Below, piece by piece: positions 1 through 9,023 of a stretch of DNA of 64,000 nt. Where the stretch lies: positions 124,001 through 188,000 of the forward strand of contig JABFGJ010000007.1 in assembly GCA_013112545.1 (NCBI GenBank), written 5' to 3'. How positions within the stretch are numbered: position 1 is the stretch's first letter; every line of letters starts with the position of its first letter. Source of the stretch: Bacteroidota bacterium. Lineage in GTDB: Bacteria > Bacteroidota > Bacteroidia > Flavobacteriales_E > Vicingaceae. Position numbers and translations under genes: made by a program. Under the pieces are notes generated by a model, which worked only from the letters and a program-made list of their open reading frames with translations, did not search any database and was not told the origin of the DNA.

Positions 1-393
1 AAAACAACGTATGTAAAAGAGGATCGGGATCGTAGCTATTGTGGTATGATAAACATTTATAACTTCTTAGCTGATTCTGCAAAATATCATCGCTATGAAG
101 ACACCGGATATTTGATTGGAAGAATTTTTATAAATTCGGAAAAACACTATTTTGTAGAAGGAAGAAGGAAGCTGAATTTTATACACAATGATTTTATAAA
201 TGAAGTTATAGACTCTAAAGCTATTTACGATGTCATAGAACATGCAATTATATACTCTATGGGTTTTGATTTATTAACACCACCTTACAAAGAGGTACAA
301 GAAATAAGGGTAGGTCAATTGATGAATGAGTCTTCTAAAATGATGCTAAAAACTGCTAAACGAATGGGTTATAAGTTTTCATTTGAAGATTAA
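1..393 (+). CDS. Unknown protein, probably 5'-truncated by the window edge
   Basis: I do not recognise this family. The frame is open from the first base of the window, so the gene probably begins upstream; the first internal ATG is at base 46 and would give a 115-residue protein. The visible part is a soluble, charged polypeptide with mixed aromatic and basic residues and no signal peptide, membrane segment or obvious catalytic motif. It ends 100 bp before a tRNA gene that has its own promoter, so it is not co-transcribed with the genes to the right. If the 46 start is real the protein is complete; the absence of a stop in the 15 upstream codons is only weak support for truncation. Confidence 0.55.
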   Translation, partial: KTTYVKEDRDRSYCGMINIYNFLADSAKYHRYEDTGYLIGRIFINSEKHYFVEGRRKLNFIHNDFINEVIDSKAIYDVIEHAIIYSMGFDLLTPPYKEVQEIRVGQLMNESSKMMLKTAKRMGYKFSFED

Positions 394-433
394 AAAAAAT
401 TATTTTTTTTGCATAAAAATTTTCAAAAAAAAG

Positions 434-466
434 TTGTGTCATAATTAGAAAATCTATTACATTTGC
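434..466 (+). promoter_or_regulatory. Bacteroidota-type promoter for tRNA-Glu and rpsT
   Basis: A -7 element TACATTTG (458-465) followed by C matches the Bacteroidota sigma-ABfr consensus TAnnTTTG. A TTG at 434-436 lies 21 nt upstream as the -33 element. The expected transcription start is about 470, giving a short 5' leader before the tRNA. Confidence 0.7.
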
Positions 467-492
467 ACTCCTAATTTTTGGGAACAAAATAC

Positions 493-564
493 GGTCCGTT
501 CGTCTAGGGGTTAGGACGCCAGGTTTTCATCCTGGTAACAGGGGTTCGATTCCCCTACGGACTG
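493..564 (+). tRNA. tRNA-Glu (anticodon TTC)
   Basis: A full cloverleaf can be drawn: acceptor GGTCCGT pairs with ACGGACT (first pair G-T), followed by a D-arm beginning GTCT. The anticodon arm is CCAGG/CCTGG around a TT-TTC-AT loop (anticodon 526-528), and the T-arm is AGGGG/CCCCT with a TTCGATT loop. The discriminator is G, as in E. coli tRNA-Glu. CCA is not fully encoded; the sequence after G is CAA. rpsT follows 19 nt later and is probably on the same transcript. Confidence 0.95.
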
Positions 565-583
565 CAAATAAAACTAAAAAACT

Positions 584-835
584 ATGGCTAATCATAAGTC
601 AGCTCTTAAGAGAATTAGACAAATAAGAAAAAAGAATTTGCATAATAAATATTATGCGAAAACAACGCGTAATGCGATTGCTAGATTAAGAGAGTCTGAA
701 GATAAAAAGGAAGCTCAAACATCTTTACCAAAAGTAATTAGCATGATTGATCGATTAGCTAAAAGAAACATTATTCACGATAACAAAGCATCTAATTTAA
801 AGTCAAAATTGACGAAGAAAGTAAACGCTTTGTAA
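584..835 (+). CDS. rpsT: 30S ribosomal protein S20
   Basis: The 83-residue, strongly basic protein starts MANHKSALKRIRQ and carries the alternating Lys/Arg helices of S20, which binds the 5' domain of 16S rRNA during 30S assembly. Length is normal for the family (80-90 residues). The ATG lies 19 nt after the tRNA-Glu gene, and there is no separate promoter between them, so expression is probably tied to the tRNA promoter. A strong hairpin terminator follows within 25 nt of the stop. Identification is by direct recognition of the conserved N-terminus and composition. Confidence 0.96.
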   Translation: MANHKSALKRIRQIRKKNLHNKYYAKTTRNAIARLRESEDKKEAQTSLPKVISMIDRLAKRNIIHDNKASNLKSKLTKKVNAL

Positions 836-859
836 TAAGTTGAATGTAAACGAAATTAG

Positions 860-893
860 AAACGCTCCTTGAGAAATCTAGGAGCGTTTTTTT
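860..893 (+). terminator. Rho-independent terminator after rpsT
   Basis: A perfect 10-bp stem (AAACGCTCCT, 860-869, with AGGAGCGTTT, 880-889) has a 10-nt loop and runs into T7 (887-893). It ends the tRNA-Glu/rpsT transcript and, read on the other strand, lies just beyond the stop of the convergent phosphoesterase gene, so it may serve both. Confidence 0.9.
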
Positions 894-903
894 ATGCCTT
901 GTT

Positions 904-1602
904 TTAATCTTCTATATTTGGTTGAACAATGATGGCCTTGGTGTCTAGGTTTAAGCAAACTAAATTTCCTTGATAAGGGTCTTTTATGTTGATACAGCCA
1001 TTGTCAATGTGAATTTTTCGATTTGATGATTTTAATCGGGCAACAATGTCTTCAATTGCTTTGGGTGAATGACCTAAGACAACTTGTTTTTTTTCTAAAA
1101 GTCTTTTGTTGGGCTTAAACTCCTTTATATACATCATAGAATGAGTGTCTTCAAAAGGGGTGTTTTTAGAGAAATCAAAACCAGCATGGACTAAGTAAAA
1201 CCGATCTAATACTATGTAATGGTAGGCATTAGATAATAATTTTTCATATGTTTCTATAAGTCTTCCACCTTGAGCCAATTTCTCGGATTTAAATACAGCA
1301 AGAACTTTTTTTAATTTGTCTATTCCTTGTTGATTTGCTTTTAAAACCATGTCTTCATGGTTTCCTTTCAAAATATACACAGCAATTCCTTTTCGTTGGA
1401 TTTTTAGTACAGTATCTAGTACTTTTTCACTCGAAGGACCTCTATTTATTAAATCGCCTATTAAGAATAGTTGATCTTCCTTATTTAGCTTTAAGCTTTT
1501 TAAAAGTGCTTTAAATGTTTTGGAACATCCATGAATATCACTTATTGCAAATCTTCTACCATTTACAGGTTTTGGAACCTCTATAAACTTTACTTTATCC
1601 AT
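904..1602 (-). CDS. Calcineurin-like metallophosphoesterase (PrpE/ApaH-like serine/threonine phosphatase)
   Basis: This 232-residue soluble protein carries the dimetal phosphoesterase motifs in order: DIHG (about residues 22-25), GDLINRG (about 49-55), GNHED (about 80-84) and a late GHSP. The spacing fits the bacterial PPP-type phosphatases, which include bis(5'-nucleosyl)-tetraphosphatases and protein Ser/Thr phosphatases. The substrate cannot be decided from sequence. It has no signal peptide, so it acts in the cytoplasm. It lies 5 bp downstream of the first subtilase gene on the same strand and may be the last gene of that operon, although the functions are not obviously related. Confidence 0.85.
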   Translation of the reverse strand: MDKVKFIEVPKPVNGRRFAISDIHGCSKTFKALLKSLKLNKEDQLFLIGDLINRGPSSEKVLDTVLKIQRKGIAVYILKGNHEDMVLKANQQGIDKLKKVLAVFKSEKLAQGGRLIETYEKLLSNAYHYIVLDRFYLVHAGFDFSKNTPFEDTHSMMYIKEFKPNKRLLEKKQVVLGHSPKAIEDIVARLKSSNRKIHIDNGCINIKDPYQGNLVCLNLDTKAIIVQPNIED

Positions 1603-1607
1603 TCAAT

Positions 1608-4370
1608 TTATTTTCCTGAAACCAAGAATTTATTTTCTATTTTAAAATCTTCGCCAAAAATCCGTAAAAAGTAGATACCATTTTTTAAATGATTAACCGA
1701 TAATTTGATTTTATTGTATCCTTTTGGATATATTTTTTTTGTTTGCGAAAAAACAAGTTTACCTTGAATATCCATAACCTTTATTTCAAGGGTCTGCGCT
1801 TGATGTAAGTAAAAAGAGGAGTTTATTTCATTGCTGCTTGGATTTGGATATAATTGTGTGCTTTGGTTTGAGTCCTCATTTTTTTCAGATTCAATTATGC
1901 CCAGTGCTTCTTTATTGTATAATCGCTGTACACTATCTGCTTCTTGGTTTAGCTCTTGAATACTATCTGAAACACTAATTAAAAACCCTATGGAAATACT
2001 ACTGTCAACTTTAAGATTAAAAGGCCCAGCAGCCATAACATCAATAATATCATTTCCTGAAGAACTCGTGCTTCCAGCACTATCTCGATGGTTTGACAAA
2101 CAAATGAATTTCTCTGCATCAGAAAGCCCATCAACAGCATTTATTACTGGGTCAATACCAGCGATGTTGTCAATGGCATAATGCTTTGCGATAAGGTTTT
2201 GAGAGAGTAATTTAACTCCGCAATAAAGATTGGTGTCAGTAGCATAAGAGATACCCATGGCTCTTGAAGAATCAAATTGTATTTTATTGTTTGCGTAGTT
2301 TGATATATCCCAATCTAAAAATAAACCTGCATAAAGATTTTGTAAAGAAATGACGCCATTATTTTTTAGAGTGTAAACATAAATAACAGAGTTTTTACCA
2401 ATTCCTGATCGATAAAAATAATTTTTTTGACTAACTGAAATATTTTGTGGATTAGCAAATCCTGCATCTGTATATCCTGCTCGAGTTTCTACATTTGCTT
2501 TTTGTGGGCTTAAATAATGCACTGGATTGCTAACCTTAAAATCTTTGTCATTACTGCCATTTTCATTTCGAAACTGATCAATTAAATAAGTTTCTGAAAC
2601 ACCAAAAGCAAAGCTACCTTCATACAACAATGAAGGTCCATTTTTATATTTTATGCCGTTACCAAATTGATTGTTATTTCCTGAATATCCAATCTTTCCT
2701 TCGCTTGTAATAGTTACTTCTAGGTTGTTTTCTTTTACAATGATATAGTCGTGATTAACATTGAAATAAACAAATTGCCGTCTGGCATAGTTGTCTGCAA
2801 TTATGTCTATCTGAATTTTAACAGAATCATTATAGCCTATGTTATTATTGACAATTAATCGAATTGGATTGGCTCTAATTTTTGAAGTATCTAGGCTATT
2901 TAAAGTGCCTATCGAAATCGTGCTATTGAGAATACTAACTTTATTATTTGGGTTTGAGATGTGTAGGTTAACATTGCTTGCATTCGCCAAATAATTGATT
3001 AAATCTCCGCTTATCGAAATCGTATCACTGCTCGAAAAAATTTCATCATTTCCTTTAATCTCAATATTTTTTAAGCTTATTCCTGGAGTATTGTTTTCAG
3101 TTAATGCTCTGAAAACGTTCACTCTTCCAGCACCTAGTTTACCTTGGTACTTTGCAGGCATCAGGTATTCGATATTATCGGCAGTGTTGAGTAGTTTATG
3201 CCGAATTTGTTCAACATTATAACTGGGGAAATGTGATTTTACGAGTGCTGCGCATGCTGCTACAACTGGAGAGGCCATTGAGGTTCCTCCATTTATACCG
3301 AGTTTTCCTATAACATTTAAAGTCAACATGTTTTCGCCAGGAGCAAAAATATCAACCCATTCGCCATAGTTTGAGTTTGCTTTTATGGTATCACCTTCTA
3401 TAGTAGCACCAACAGCAATTACATTTTCATAAGCGGCTGGATAAAAAGGAATTTCTTCTCCAAAATTTCCACAACCCGCAACAATTAAAGCTCCTTTTTC
3501 TAACGTAATGTAATCGACTATGTCTTTATTAAATTCACTGTAATATCGACTTCCCCATGATGCGTTTATGATGTCTGCACCATGTTCTGCCGCATATACC
3601 AAACCTTCATAGGCGTTTGCAAGAACTCCATTAGGCAAAGCAATGTTGACGGTAAAAAATCTGGTTTTAAATCCCACGCCAGCAATCCCAACTAAATTGT
3701 CACCTGTTGCAGTTGCTATGCCCGCCACATTGGTGCCATGACCACTTGAGGAAAAACTCACATCGTTGTTGTCGGAAGCGACATTCCAACCATAATAATT
3801 ATCGATGTATCCATCTTGGTCGTCGTCAATTCCATTTATCGGGTCTAGCTTATTTACTGCATGTTCATTTATCAAATCAGGGTGGTCTATATCTGAGCCG
3901 GTGTCAACTATTGCGATGACAACATTGGTATCTCCTTTCTCTATATCCCAAGCTTGATATGCTTTTACAGCATTCAAATAATACTGACTTGAAACAGCTG
4001 AATCGTTAGGGGTGTAGATTAACTCTTGAATGTAAATGGGTTCTGCATATTCTATGAATTTTAGCTGTTTTAACCGATTTATTTCTTTGAAAATATTCTG
4101 ACCTTCACTAAAACTGAGCTCATAAATTGTACTTAAATCAATTTTTTTCTTTAAGTTTTTTTCAGTTTTAAGGTGGGGGAATTTTTTTCTCAGTTGAATG
4201 TTTTCCTCATAAAGAGCATTTAATTCAGGGATATCTATGCTCTTTAAATTGCATTTATTGGCATAATCTGATTTGATTTTAAAAATAATTTTATTGGGCA
4301 GATAATCTTGCGCTTTTAGAAAATGCAAGTTAAGTACTAAGCTCAAAAACACTAAAACTATTTTTTTCAT
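1608..4370 (-). CDS. Secreted S8 subtilisin-like serine protease with T9SS type A sorting domain
   Basis: The 920-residue precursor has a Sec signal peptide ending near residue 20 (FLKAQ). A pro-region is followed by a peptidase S8 domain with catalytic Asp156 in VDTGSD, His211 in GHGT and Ser364 in GGTSMASP. The long middle part is beta-rich and unassigned. The last ~80 residues (from PNPSS, ending in NKFLVSGK) form a T9SS type A sorting domain, so the enzyme should be exported through the outer membrane and cleaved or surface-anchored. Its start overlaps the stop of the upstream subtilase by 4 bp, so the two are co-transcribed. All catalytic residues are present; the substrate is unknown. 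Confidence 0.92.
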   Translation of the reverse strand: MKKIVLVFLSLVLNLHFLKAQDYLPNKIIFKIKSDYANKCNLKSIDIPELNALYEENIQLRKKFPHLKTEKNLKKKIDLSTIYELSFSEGQNIFKEINRLKQLKFIEYAEPIYIQELIYTPNDSAVSSQYYLNAVKAYQAWDIEKGDTNVVIAIVDTGSDIDHPDLINEHAVNKLDPINGIDDDQDGYIDNYYGWNVASDNNDVSFSSSGHGTNVAGIATATGDNLVGIAGVGFKTRFFTVNIALPNGVLANAYEGLVYAAEHGADIINASWGSRYYSEFNKDIVDYITLEKGALIVAGCGNFGEEIPFYPAAYENVIAVGATIEGDTIKANSNYGEWVDIFAPGENMLTLNVIGKLGINGGTSMASPVVAACAALVKSHFPSYNVEQIRHKLLNTADNIEYLMPAKYQGKLGAGRVNVFRALTENNTPGISLKNIEIKGNDEIFSSSDTISISGDLINYLANASNVNLHISNPNNKVSILNSTISIGTLNSLDTSKIRANPIRLIVNNNIGYNDSVKIQIDIIADNYARRQFVYFNVNHDYIIVKENNLEVTITSEGKIGYSGNNNQFGNGIKYKNGPSLLYEGSFAFGVSETYLIDQFRNENGSNDKDFKVSNPVHYLSPQKANVETRAGYTDAGFANPQNISVSQKNYFYRSGIGKNSVIYVYTLKNNGVISLQNLYAGLFLDWDISNYANNKIQFDSSRAMGISYATDTNLYCGVKLLSQNLIAKHYAIDNIAGIDPVINAVDGLSDAEKFICLSNHRDSAGSTSSSGNDIIDVMAAGPFNLKVDSSISIGFLISVSDSIQELNQEADSVQRLYNKEALGIIESEKNEDSNQSTQLYPNPSSNEINSSFYLHQAQTLEIKVMDIQGKLVFSQTKKIYPKGYNKIKLSVNHLKNGIYFLRIFGEDFKIENKFLVSGK

Positions 4371-7006
4371 TCTAAAACTATTAAATGATTGGATACCTTA
4401 TTTTCATGACTGAGGTTTAAGATGTAATTCCCTTTGCTTATTAGACTATAATCCAGTTCAATTTGTTGCTTGTTGGCGAGAAGTAACTCTTCAGAAATCA
4501 ACCTTCCGAATAGGTCATAAAGTCTAAGGTATATTTTCTTTGATTGAACTGCATTTAGATTAAGGTAAATTTTACCTAGACTTGGATTAGGGAAAATTGA
4601 AATAGTTGGTTGAGACAATTTTGGAATACCTATGCTGATGACATTTATAGTGTCGGAATTGATGCTGCAATTGGTTGAGGTGTCGGTATAATTACAAAAA
4701 TAAGTACCAATTTGATTCACATTAAAATAGGCTAGAGTTGCTCCGTTAATTGGTGAATTATTATAAAACCATTGATAGCTTCCAATAGCATTTAAAAACA
4801 AACTGTCGTTGACTTGTTGAACGATTGGTTGCTTCGGAAGTGGGTTGAAATCTAAGTGTATGGTGTTGGTTTTTACAGTACAAGCATTTTGGTTGGTAAC
4901 TAGAGCTGAATAAGTTGAGGTATGTTTGGCGAAAATATAATTACTAGTATCGCCATTACTCCACAAATAAGAATTAAAAAGCCCATTGGTTGACAAGTAA
5001 ACAGAGTCAACGCCACAGTATTGATTTGAATTTAAATTTAAGGTGGCAGAAAATGAACCTGCTTTTAAAAACTGAAAGGCATCTGCTTTACCATTGCCCC
5101 ATTTGGGAGTAGGGGAGTTCGGGGTAAATTGATCTTGCTTGGCTGAAGCGATTAATTTATTCTTAATTTCTAAATAAGTAGCATTAGAACACATTTCCAT
5201 GTATAAGGCAACCATTCCGGCTACAGTTGGTGAAGCCATCGAAGTTCCACCATTGCGCATGTGTAAACCATCTATTGAGATTTTACTAGGTTCAACTAGT
5301 TTGAGTTGATTCATAGTAGCAATTCTGCCTGATGACAACATAAAATCACCTGCTGATGAAATATCTGGTTTTAAATAATTATTTCGATTTGGCCCTAAGC
5401 TAGAGTAGTCGCTTATTTGTCCAGGTGTTGCATTCATATTTTGCAAAACACCATTATAATCAACATAAGTATTTCTATTGATGTAATTGCCAACAGTAAT
5501 CACCGAAGGCAGACAAGTAAAACTACTGACGATGGTTTGCAAAGAATCTTGCTTTTGATATTTTCGGATTTCGGGAAACTGGGCTAAACTAGGTAAACTG
5601 CCCGAATAAAAGTTAGAAGTTTTATATAATCCATAGCTTGACCAAACATCTAAATTGCCTACACCTATTGATTCTAAACGATACAAATAATGACTTGAAT
5701 CAGGATCATTAATGGCCAATTCAATTTTATACCTCCCCTGGCTTTCTTCTACATAATATTGAATATAAGCTAAGTGATTGCCAGAAATACTGATTATTGA
5801 ATCAGTAGTAACTTGATTGACTTTGTTTTTTATACCACTAAATTGACTTCTACCTCTAAATTCAAAATTGTTGCCGTTTTTCCGATCAGCTCCAATGGCA
5901 AATTGCATGTGATTAAAGTCACTTGTATCCGACCAAATTTCAAAATAAGCTCCTCCAAAACCTGAAAATAGCGCAGGGTGAGTTTCAAACCATGTAAAGA
6001 CGGTATCGTTTTGAGGTGATTGTCTTAAATGAAATTTTAAGTTGCCAGCATTTCCAGCTGCACAGACAAATGAACGTCCGCTTTTTTGCTTGATTAACAA
6101 GTCAATTAACCGAGCCGCAATGTCTTTACCGTCATGCGAACCACTATAAGTTCCTACACTCGCATTTATGACACAGGGCATGCCCAAAGCATCCGCTTTT
6201 GTAAAAATATAATCAACCGATTCGGCCACAGTTTGCAACCAGTTTGGTTTGTTATAATCGGTTGCAACAGCTATGATATTTACATCAGGTGCAACTCCAC
6301 GATAAGTTCCACTGGCTCTTCCATTGGATGCCGCAGCGCCAGTAACCATGCTTCCATGTCCATATTCTGATGCTTTATCATCATGTGTAGAAATGCCTGC
6401 ATTAATTGCAGCAGAATCCCATTCTACACCATAATTGTAGGTTCCAGGTTTTCTACTAGGATTGTAGGCAACACCTTGATCCCAAACATAAAGGATGCGA
6501 GTTTTTCCTGTGCTATCTTTAAAATCATTGTGGGCTAATTCTATGCCCGAATCTATTACTCCCAACAAAACTCCTTTGCCAGTATAGGACTTATACAAAG
6601 GGTTGATTTGCTGAATAACTGAATCAACATTGGTTTGAATTAGCATAGAGTCATTTAAGGATACACCTGGTTGAAGGGTGAATTCGATTAACTCTACTGC
6701 TTCGTTTTCTGAAAAACTCAATATTGATTTTGCAGGAATTTCTAATGAAAACAAACGATCGATATTAAGTCGTACTTGACCTCCCAATTGAATGGTTAAT
6801 TCATGAATTTTTTCTTGATTACCTTCAACCAATAAAGGAACCATTGCGTTTTGCTCGCTGTTTTCTATGTATGATTTCAACTCAAATCCTATCTTGGAAT
6901 TCTTCTGCGCCATTGCATTGTTTGAAAAAGCTAAGAAGAGGCAAAGGACAAAAGCTATTAAACTATTTTTTATCAAGTTCAAGCGAATTATAGTTAGGAA
7001 TTTCAT
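4367..7006 (-). CDS. Secreted S8 subtilisin-like serine protease with T9SS sorting domain
   Basis: This second subtilase (879 residues) has catalytic Asp152 in VIDSG, His217 in YGHGS and Ser589 in GGTSMASP. The long gap between His and Ser holds an inserted beta-rich region, as in cell-envelope subtilases. Ig-like repeats and a C-terminal type A sorting domain (PNPSLGK onward) follow. The hydrophobic signal segment ends at NNAMAQ. The ATG used overlaps the upstream gene by 44 nt; in-frame TTG codons at 6982 and 6976 would give a shorter n-region and less overlap, so the exact start is uncertain. It is only distantly similar to the next gene, so the pair looks like an old duplication or functional pairing. 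Confidence 0.9.
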   Translation of the reverse strand: MKFLTIIRLNLIKNSLIAFVLCLFLAFSNNAMAQKNSKIGFELKSYIENSEQNAMVPLLVEGNQEKIHELTIQLGGQVRLNIDRLFSLEIPAKSILSFSENEAVELIEFTLQPGVSLNDSMLIQTNVDSVIQQINPLYKSYTGKGVLLGVIDSGIELAHNDFKDSTGKTRILYVWDQGVAYNPSRKPGTYNYGVEWDSAAINAGISTHDDKASEYGHGSMVTGAAASNGRASGTYRGVAPDVNIIAVATDYNKPNWLQTVAESVDYIFTKADALGMPCVINASVGTYSGSHDGKDIAARLIDLLIKQKSGRSFVCAAGNAGNLKFHLRQSPQNDTVFTWFETHPALFSGFGGAYFEIWSDTSDFNHMQFAIGADRKNGNNFEFRGRSQFSGIKNKVNQVTTDSIISISGNHLAYIQYYVEESQGRYKIELAINDPDSSHYLYRLESIGVGNLDVWSSYGLYKTSNFYSGSLPSLAQFPEIRKYQKQDSLQTIVSSFTCLPSVITVGNYINRNTYVDYNGVLQNMNATPGQISDYSSLGPNRNNYLKPDISSAGDFMLSSGRIATMNQLKLVEPSKISIDGLHMRNGGTSMASPTVAGMVALYMEMCSNATYLEIKNKLIASAKQDQFTPNSPTPKWGNGKADAFQFLKAGSFSATLNLNSNQYCGVDSVYLSTNGLFNSYLWSNGDTSNYIFAKHTSTYSALVTNQNACTVKTNTIHLDFNPLPKQPIVQQVNDSLFLNAIGSYQWFYNNSPINGATLAYFNVNQIGTYFCNYTDTSTNCSINSDTINVISIGIPKLSQPTISIFPNPSLGKIYLNLNAVQSKKIYLRLYDLFGRLISEELLLANKQQIELDYSLISKGNYILNLSHENKVSNHLIVLE

Positions 7007-7430
7007 TTAGGAATTTAAAACTTTCATTATCAAAGTTAATCATTGCACAGTAATGTTGCATTCCGTTCGTTACGATTAAGTAAGGAAGCCTAAATTTTAT
7101 ATTATATCTCGCAATTTGGTCAAACACAGCTTGATTAATTGGAATGTTTGGAGCTTTGCATTCGACCATTAAGAGTGGAATGCCAGTATTTGAATAGCAT
7201 AAAATATCGCATCTCTTTTTTAAACCATTTATAGAAAGCCCTTTTTCAATGGCCATCAAACCTTTTGGAAAATCCTTTTCTTGTATTAAAAATTGAATAA
7301 AATGTTGCCGCACCCATTCTTCTGGAGTAAGAACTAAATTCTTTTTCCGAATTGCATCAAATATTTTTATATTATTGCCATCTTTACTCAAAGTAAAAAT
7401 ATAAGGCGGTAAATTGAGTTGCTGCATCAT
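6963..7430 (-). CDS. Stand-alone HsdR N-terminal-like PD-(D/E)XK protein
   Basis: The 155-residue protein resembles the N-terminal nuclease-fold domain of type I restriction R subunits (HSDR_N), found alone in many Bacteroidota. The core is visible: basic GLKKRCD with the first acidic residue, then VECKAP (about residues 91-96) giving the E-x-K pair, then a helix with a QIARYN motif as in HsdR. There is no helicase domain, and no hsdM or hsdS nearby, so it is not part of a type I system. It starts 19 bp from the divergent holA, and its 3' end overlaps the following subtilase gene. Its role is unknown. Confidence 0.75.
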   Translation of the reverse strand: MMQQLNLPPYIFTLSKDGNNIKIFDAIRKKNLVLTPEEWVRQHFIQFLIQEKDFPKGLMAIEKGLSINGLKKRCDILCYSNTGIPLLMVECKAPNIPINQAVFDQIARYNIKFRLPYLIVTNGMQHYCAMINFDNESFKFLNEIPNYNSLELDKK

Positions 7431-7449
7431 ACAAAAATAGTTAGTCCAT

Positions 7450-8448
7450 TTGGAATTCAGTCAGATAATTAAGGATCTTAAAGCAAAAAAGTATCAACCG
7501 GTCTATTTCCTTTTCGGAGAAGAAGAATATTTTATTGACCGCATTTCCGATTATATAGAAGAACATGTGTTGGATTCAAGCGAAAAAGAGTTTAACCAAA
7601 CTGTTTTATATGGCTTAGAAACCGATGTTTTAAGCATTGTTTCTGCTGCAAAACGCTACCCAATGATGGCACCCTATAATGTAATCATTATTAAAGAAGC
7701 TCAAAATATTAAGAAATGGGATGCTTTAGAAAGTTATTTTAAAAACCCATTGGATAGTACCATTTTGGTGATTAACCATAAATTTAAAAAACCAGATGGG
7801 AGGTCAAAAGCTATAAAGGCGGCCAAAGAACACAGTGTGTTTTTTGAATCGAAAAAATTATACGAAGACAAGATTGTAGCTTGGGTAGAAAAATTTATTC
7901 AGGCCAAAGGATATACTATTGAGCCAAAAGCAACAATGTTGATGGTTGAGTCGATTGGTTTAGAGTTAACAAAACTCAGCAATGAGATTGGTAAGTTATC
8001 CTTAAATGTTAAAAAAGGGACTTTGATAACTCCAGATATTATTGAGCAGAATGTTGGAATTAGCAAAGAGTATAATGTATTTGAATTGACAGATGCTATC
8101 TCAAATCGCAATATCTTAAAGGCTAATAAAATTATTAATCATTTTGGAGCCAACGAAAAGAGCTATCCTTTGCCGTTGGTTTTGCCTACGATTTACCGTT
8201 ATTTCTCTCAATTATTATTGTTTCACACCGTAAAAGGAGCGGATAATCGAACAAAAGCGAGTGTTGTTGGAGTTAATCCTTATTTTTTGAAAAGCTTCGA
8301 AATAGGAGCAAAACATTATCCAGTAAAGAAAATTGCACGAATTATTTCTGCACTTCGAAGTGCGGATCTTCAATCGAAAGGAGTAGGGAGTTCTTCAAGT
8401 AGTAATTTGGATATCTTAAAAGAACTCTTGTTTATAATTTTGCATTAA
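7450..8448 (+). CDS. holA: DNA polymerase III subunit delta
   Basis: Delta opens the sliding clamp as part of the clamp loader. The 332-residue protein has the family's N-terminal pattern FSQIIKDLKAKKYQPVYF followed by LFGEEEYF, and the length is typical. The start is TTG: an in-frame TAG lies 12 bp upstream and no ATG occurs until about residue 73, while residues from the TTG align with the normal delta N-terminus. It is transcribed divergently from the HsdR-N-like gene with only 19 bp between start codons. It ends in a 4-bp convergent overlap with the next gene. Confidence 0.93.
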   Translation: MEFSQIIKDLKAKKYQPVYFLFGEEEYFIDRISDYIEEHVLDSSEKEFNQTVLYGLETDVLSIVSAAKRYPMMAPYNVIIIKEAQNIKKWDALESYFKNPLDSTILVINHKFKKPDGRSKAIKAAKEHSVFFESKKLYEDKIVAWVEKFIQAKGYTIEPKATMLMVESIGLELTKLSNEIGKLSLNVKKGTLITPDIIEQNVGISKEYNVFELTDAISNRNILKANKIINHFGANEKSYPLPLVLPTIYRYFSQLLLFHTVKGADNRTKASVVGVNPYFLKSFEIGAKHYPVKKIARIISALRSADLQSKGVGSSSSSNLDILKELLFIILH

Positions 8449-8894
8449 AACGATTTCTTCTTCAACTTATTGATTTTTACAATTGGCCCTGGACAAACAG
8501 ATTTGTGGCAGTCGAGACAATTTTTAATCAGACTTTCATAAATTACTATACTCTCTTCATGATTGGCACCTTCAAATTTGTTTACGGTTTCTATATAAGC
8601 TTTCGCGAAAGTTTTGAATTCTGGGGAGGCTGCTTTTTTTGGTTCCGTTGCATGTGCGCTTAATATTTTTTCGTGATCAAGGCTAATGGTTACAGGTTCC
8701 TTATTGGCTATTTGTTTTTTTATTCGATCGGCTTCATCATACATCGAACGCATTAAAAGTGCCAATTCACTGTCTCCATTTGGGTTTAAAGATATTTTTA
8801 CTGGCTCTTCTTGAACGGTATTTTCTTGATTGCAAGACGCAGCAGTAATGACCAATAATAGAATAAGGATAATACTATATGTTGTTTTTCTCAA
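8445..8894 (-). CDS. Lipoprotein with a single c-type haem motif
   Basis: The 149-residue precursor has a lipobox-like TAASC at about residues 17-21, so it should be lipidated and face the periplasm. Near the C-terminus is one CLDCH (CxxCH) motif, preceded by a helical region, followed by a short basic tail ending KKKSF. The pattern fits a small monohaem cytochrome c-like domain. No methionine ligand is obvious, and a second Cys after the motif (SVCPGP) could be structural. The gene is convergent with holA, overlapping by 4 bp. An electron-transfer or sensing role is inferred, not shown. Confidence 0.7.
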   Translation of the reverse strand: MRKTTYSIILILLLVITAASCNQENTVQEEPVKISLNPNGDSELALLMRSMYDEADRIKKQIANKEPVTISLDHEKILSAHATEPKKAASPEFKTFAKAYIETVNKFEGANHEESIVIYESLIKNCLDCHKSVCPGPIVKINKLKKKSF

Positions 8895-9010
8895 TGGCTT
8901 ATTTTTGAATACTTAAAGGATTATAAAAATAAGGAATCAGATTCAAATAACTTATCAATTTTAAAGTTCTATTTTTAAAACTAAGCCCCTAAATGATTTA
9001 TACTTTCACT

Positions 9011-9018
9011 TATATTTG
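9011..9018 (+). promoter_or_regulatory. Promoter -7 element of the porin gene
   Basis: TATATTTG matches TAnnTTTG exactly and ends 5 nt before the GTG start codon, so the transcript probably begins at or next to the start codon. No convincing -33 TTTG is visible. Confidence 0.55.
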
Positions 9019-9023
9019 CCAAA

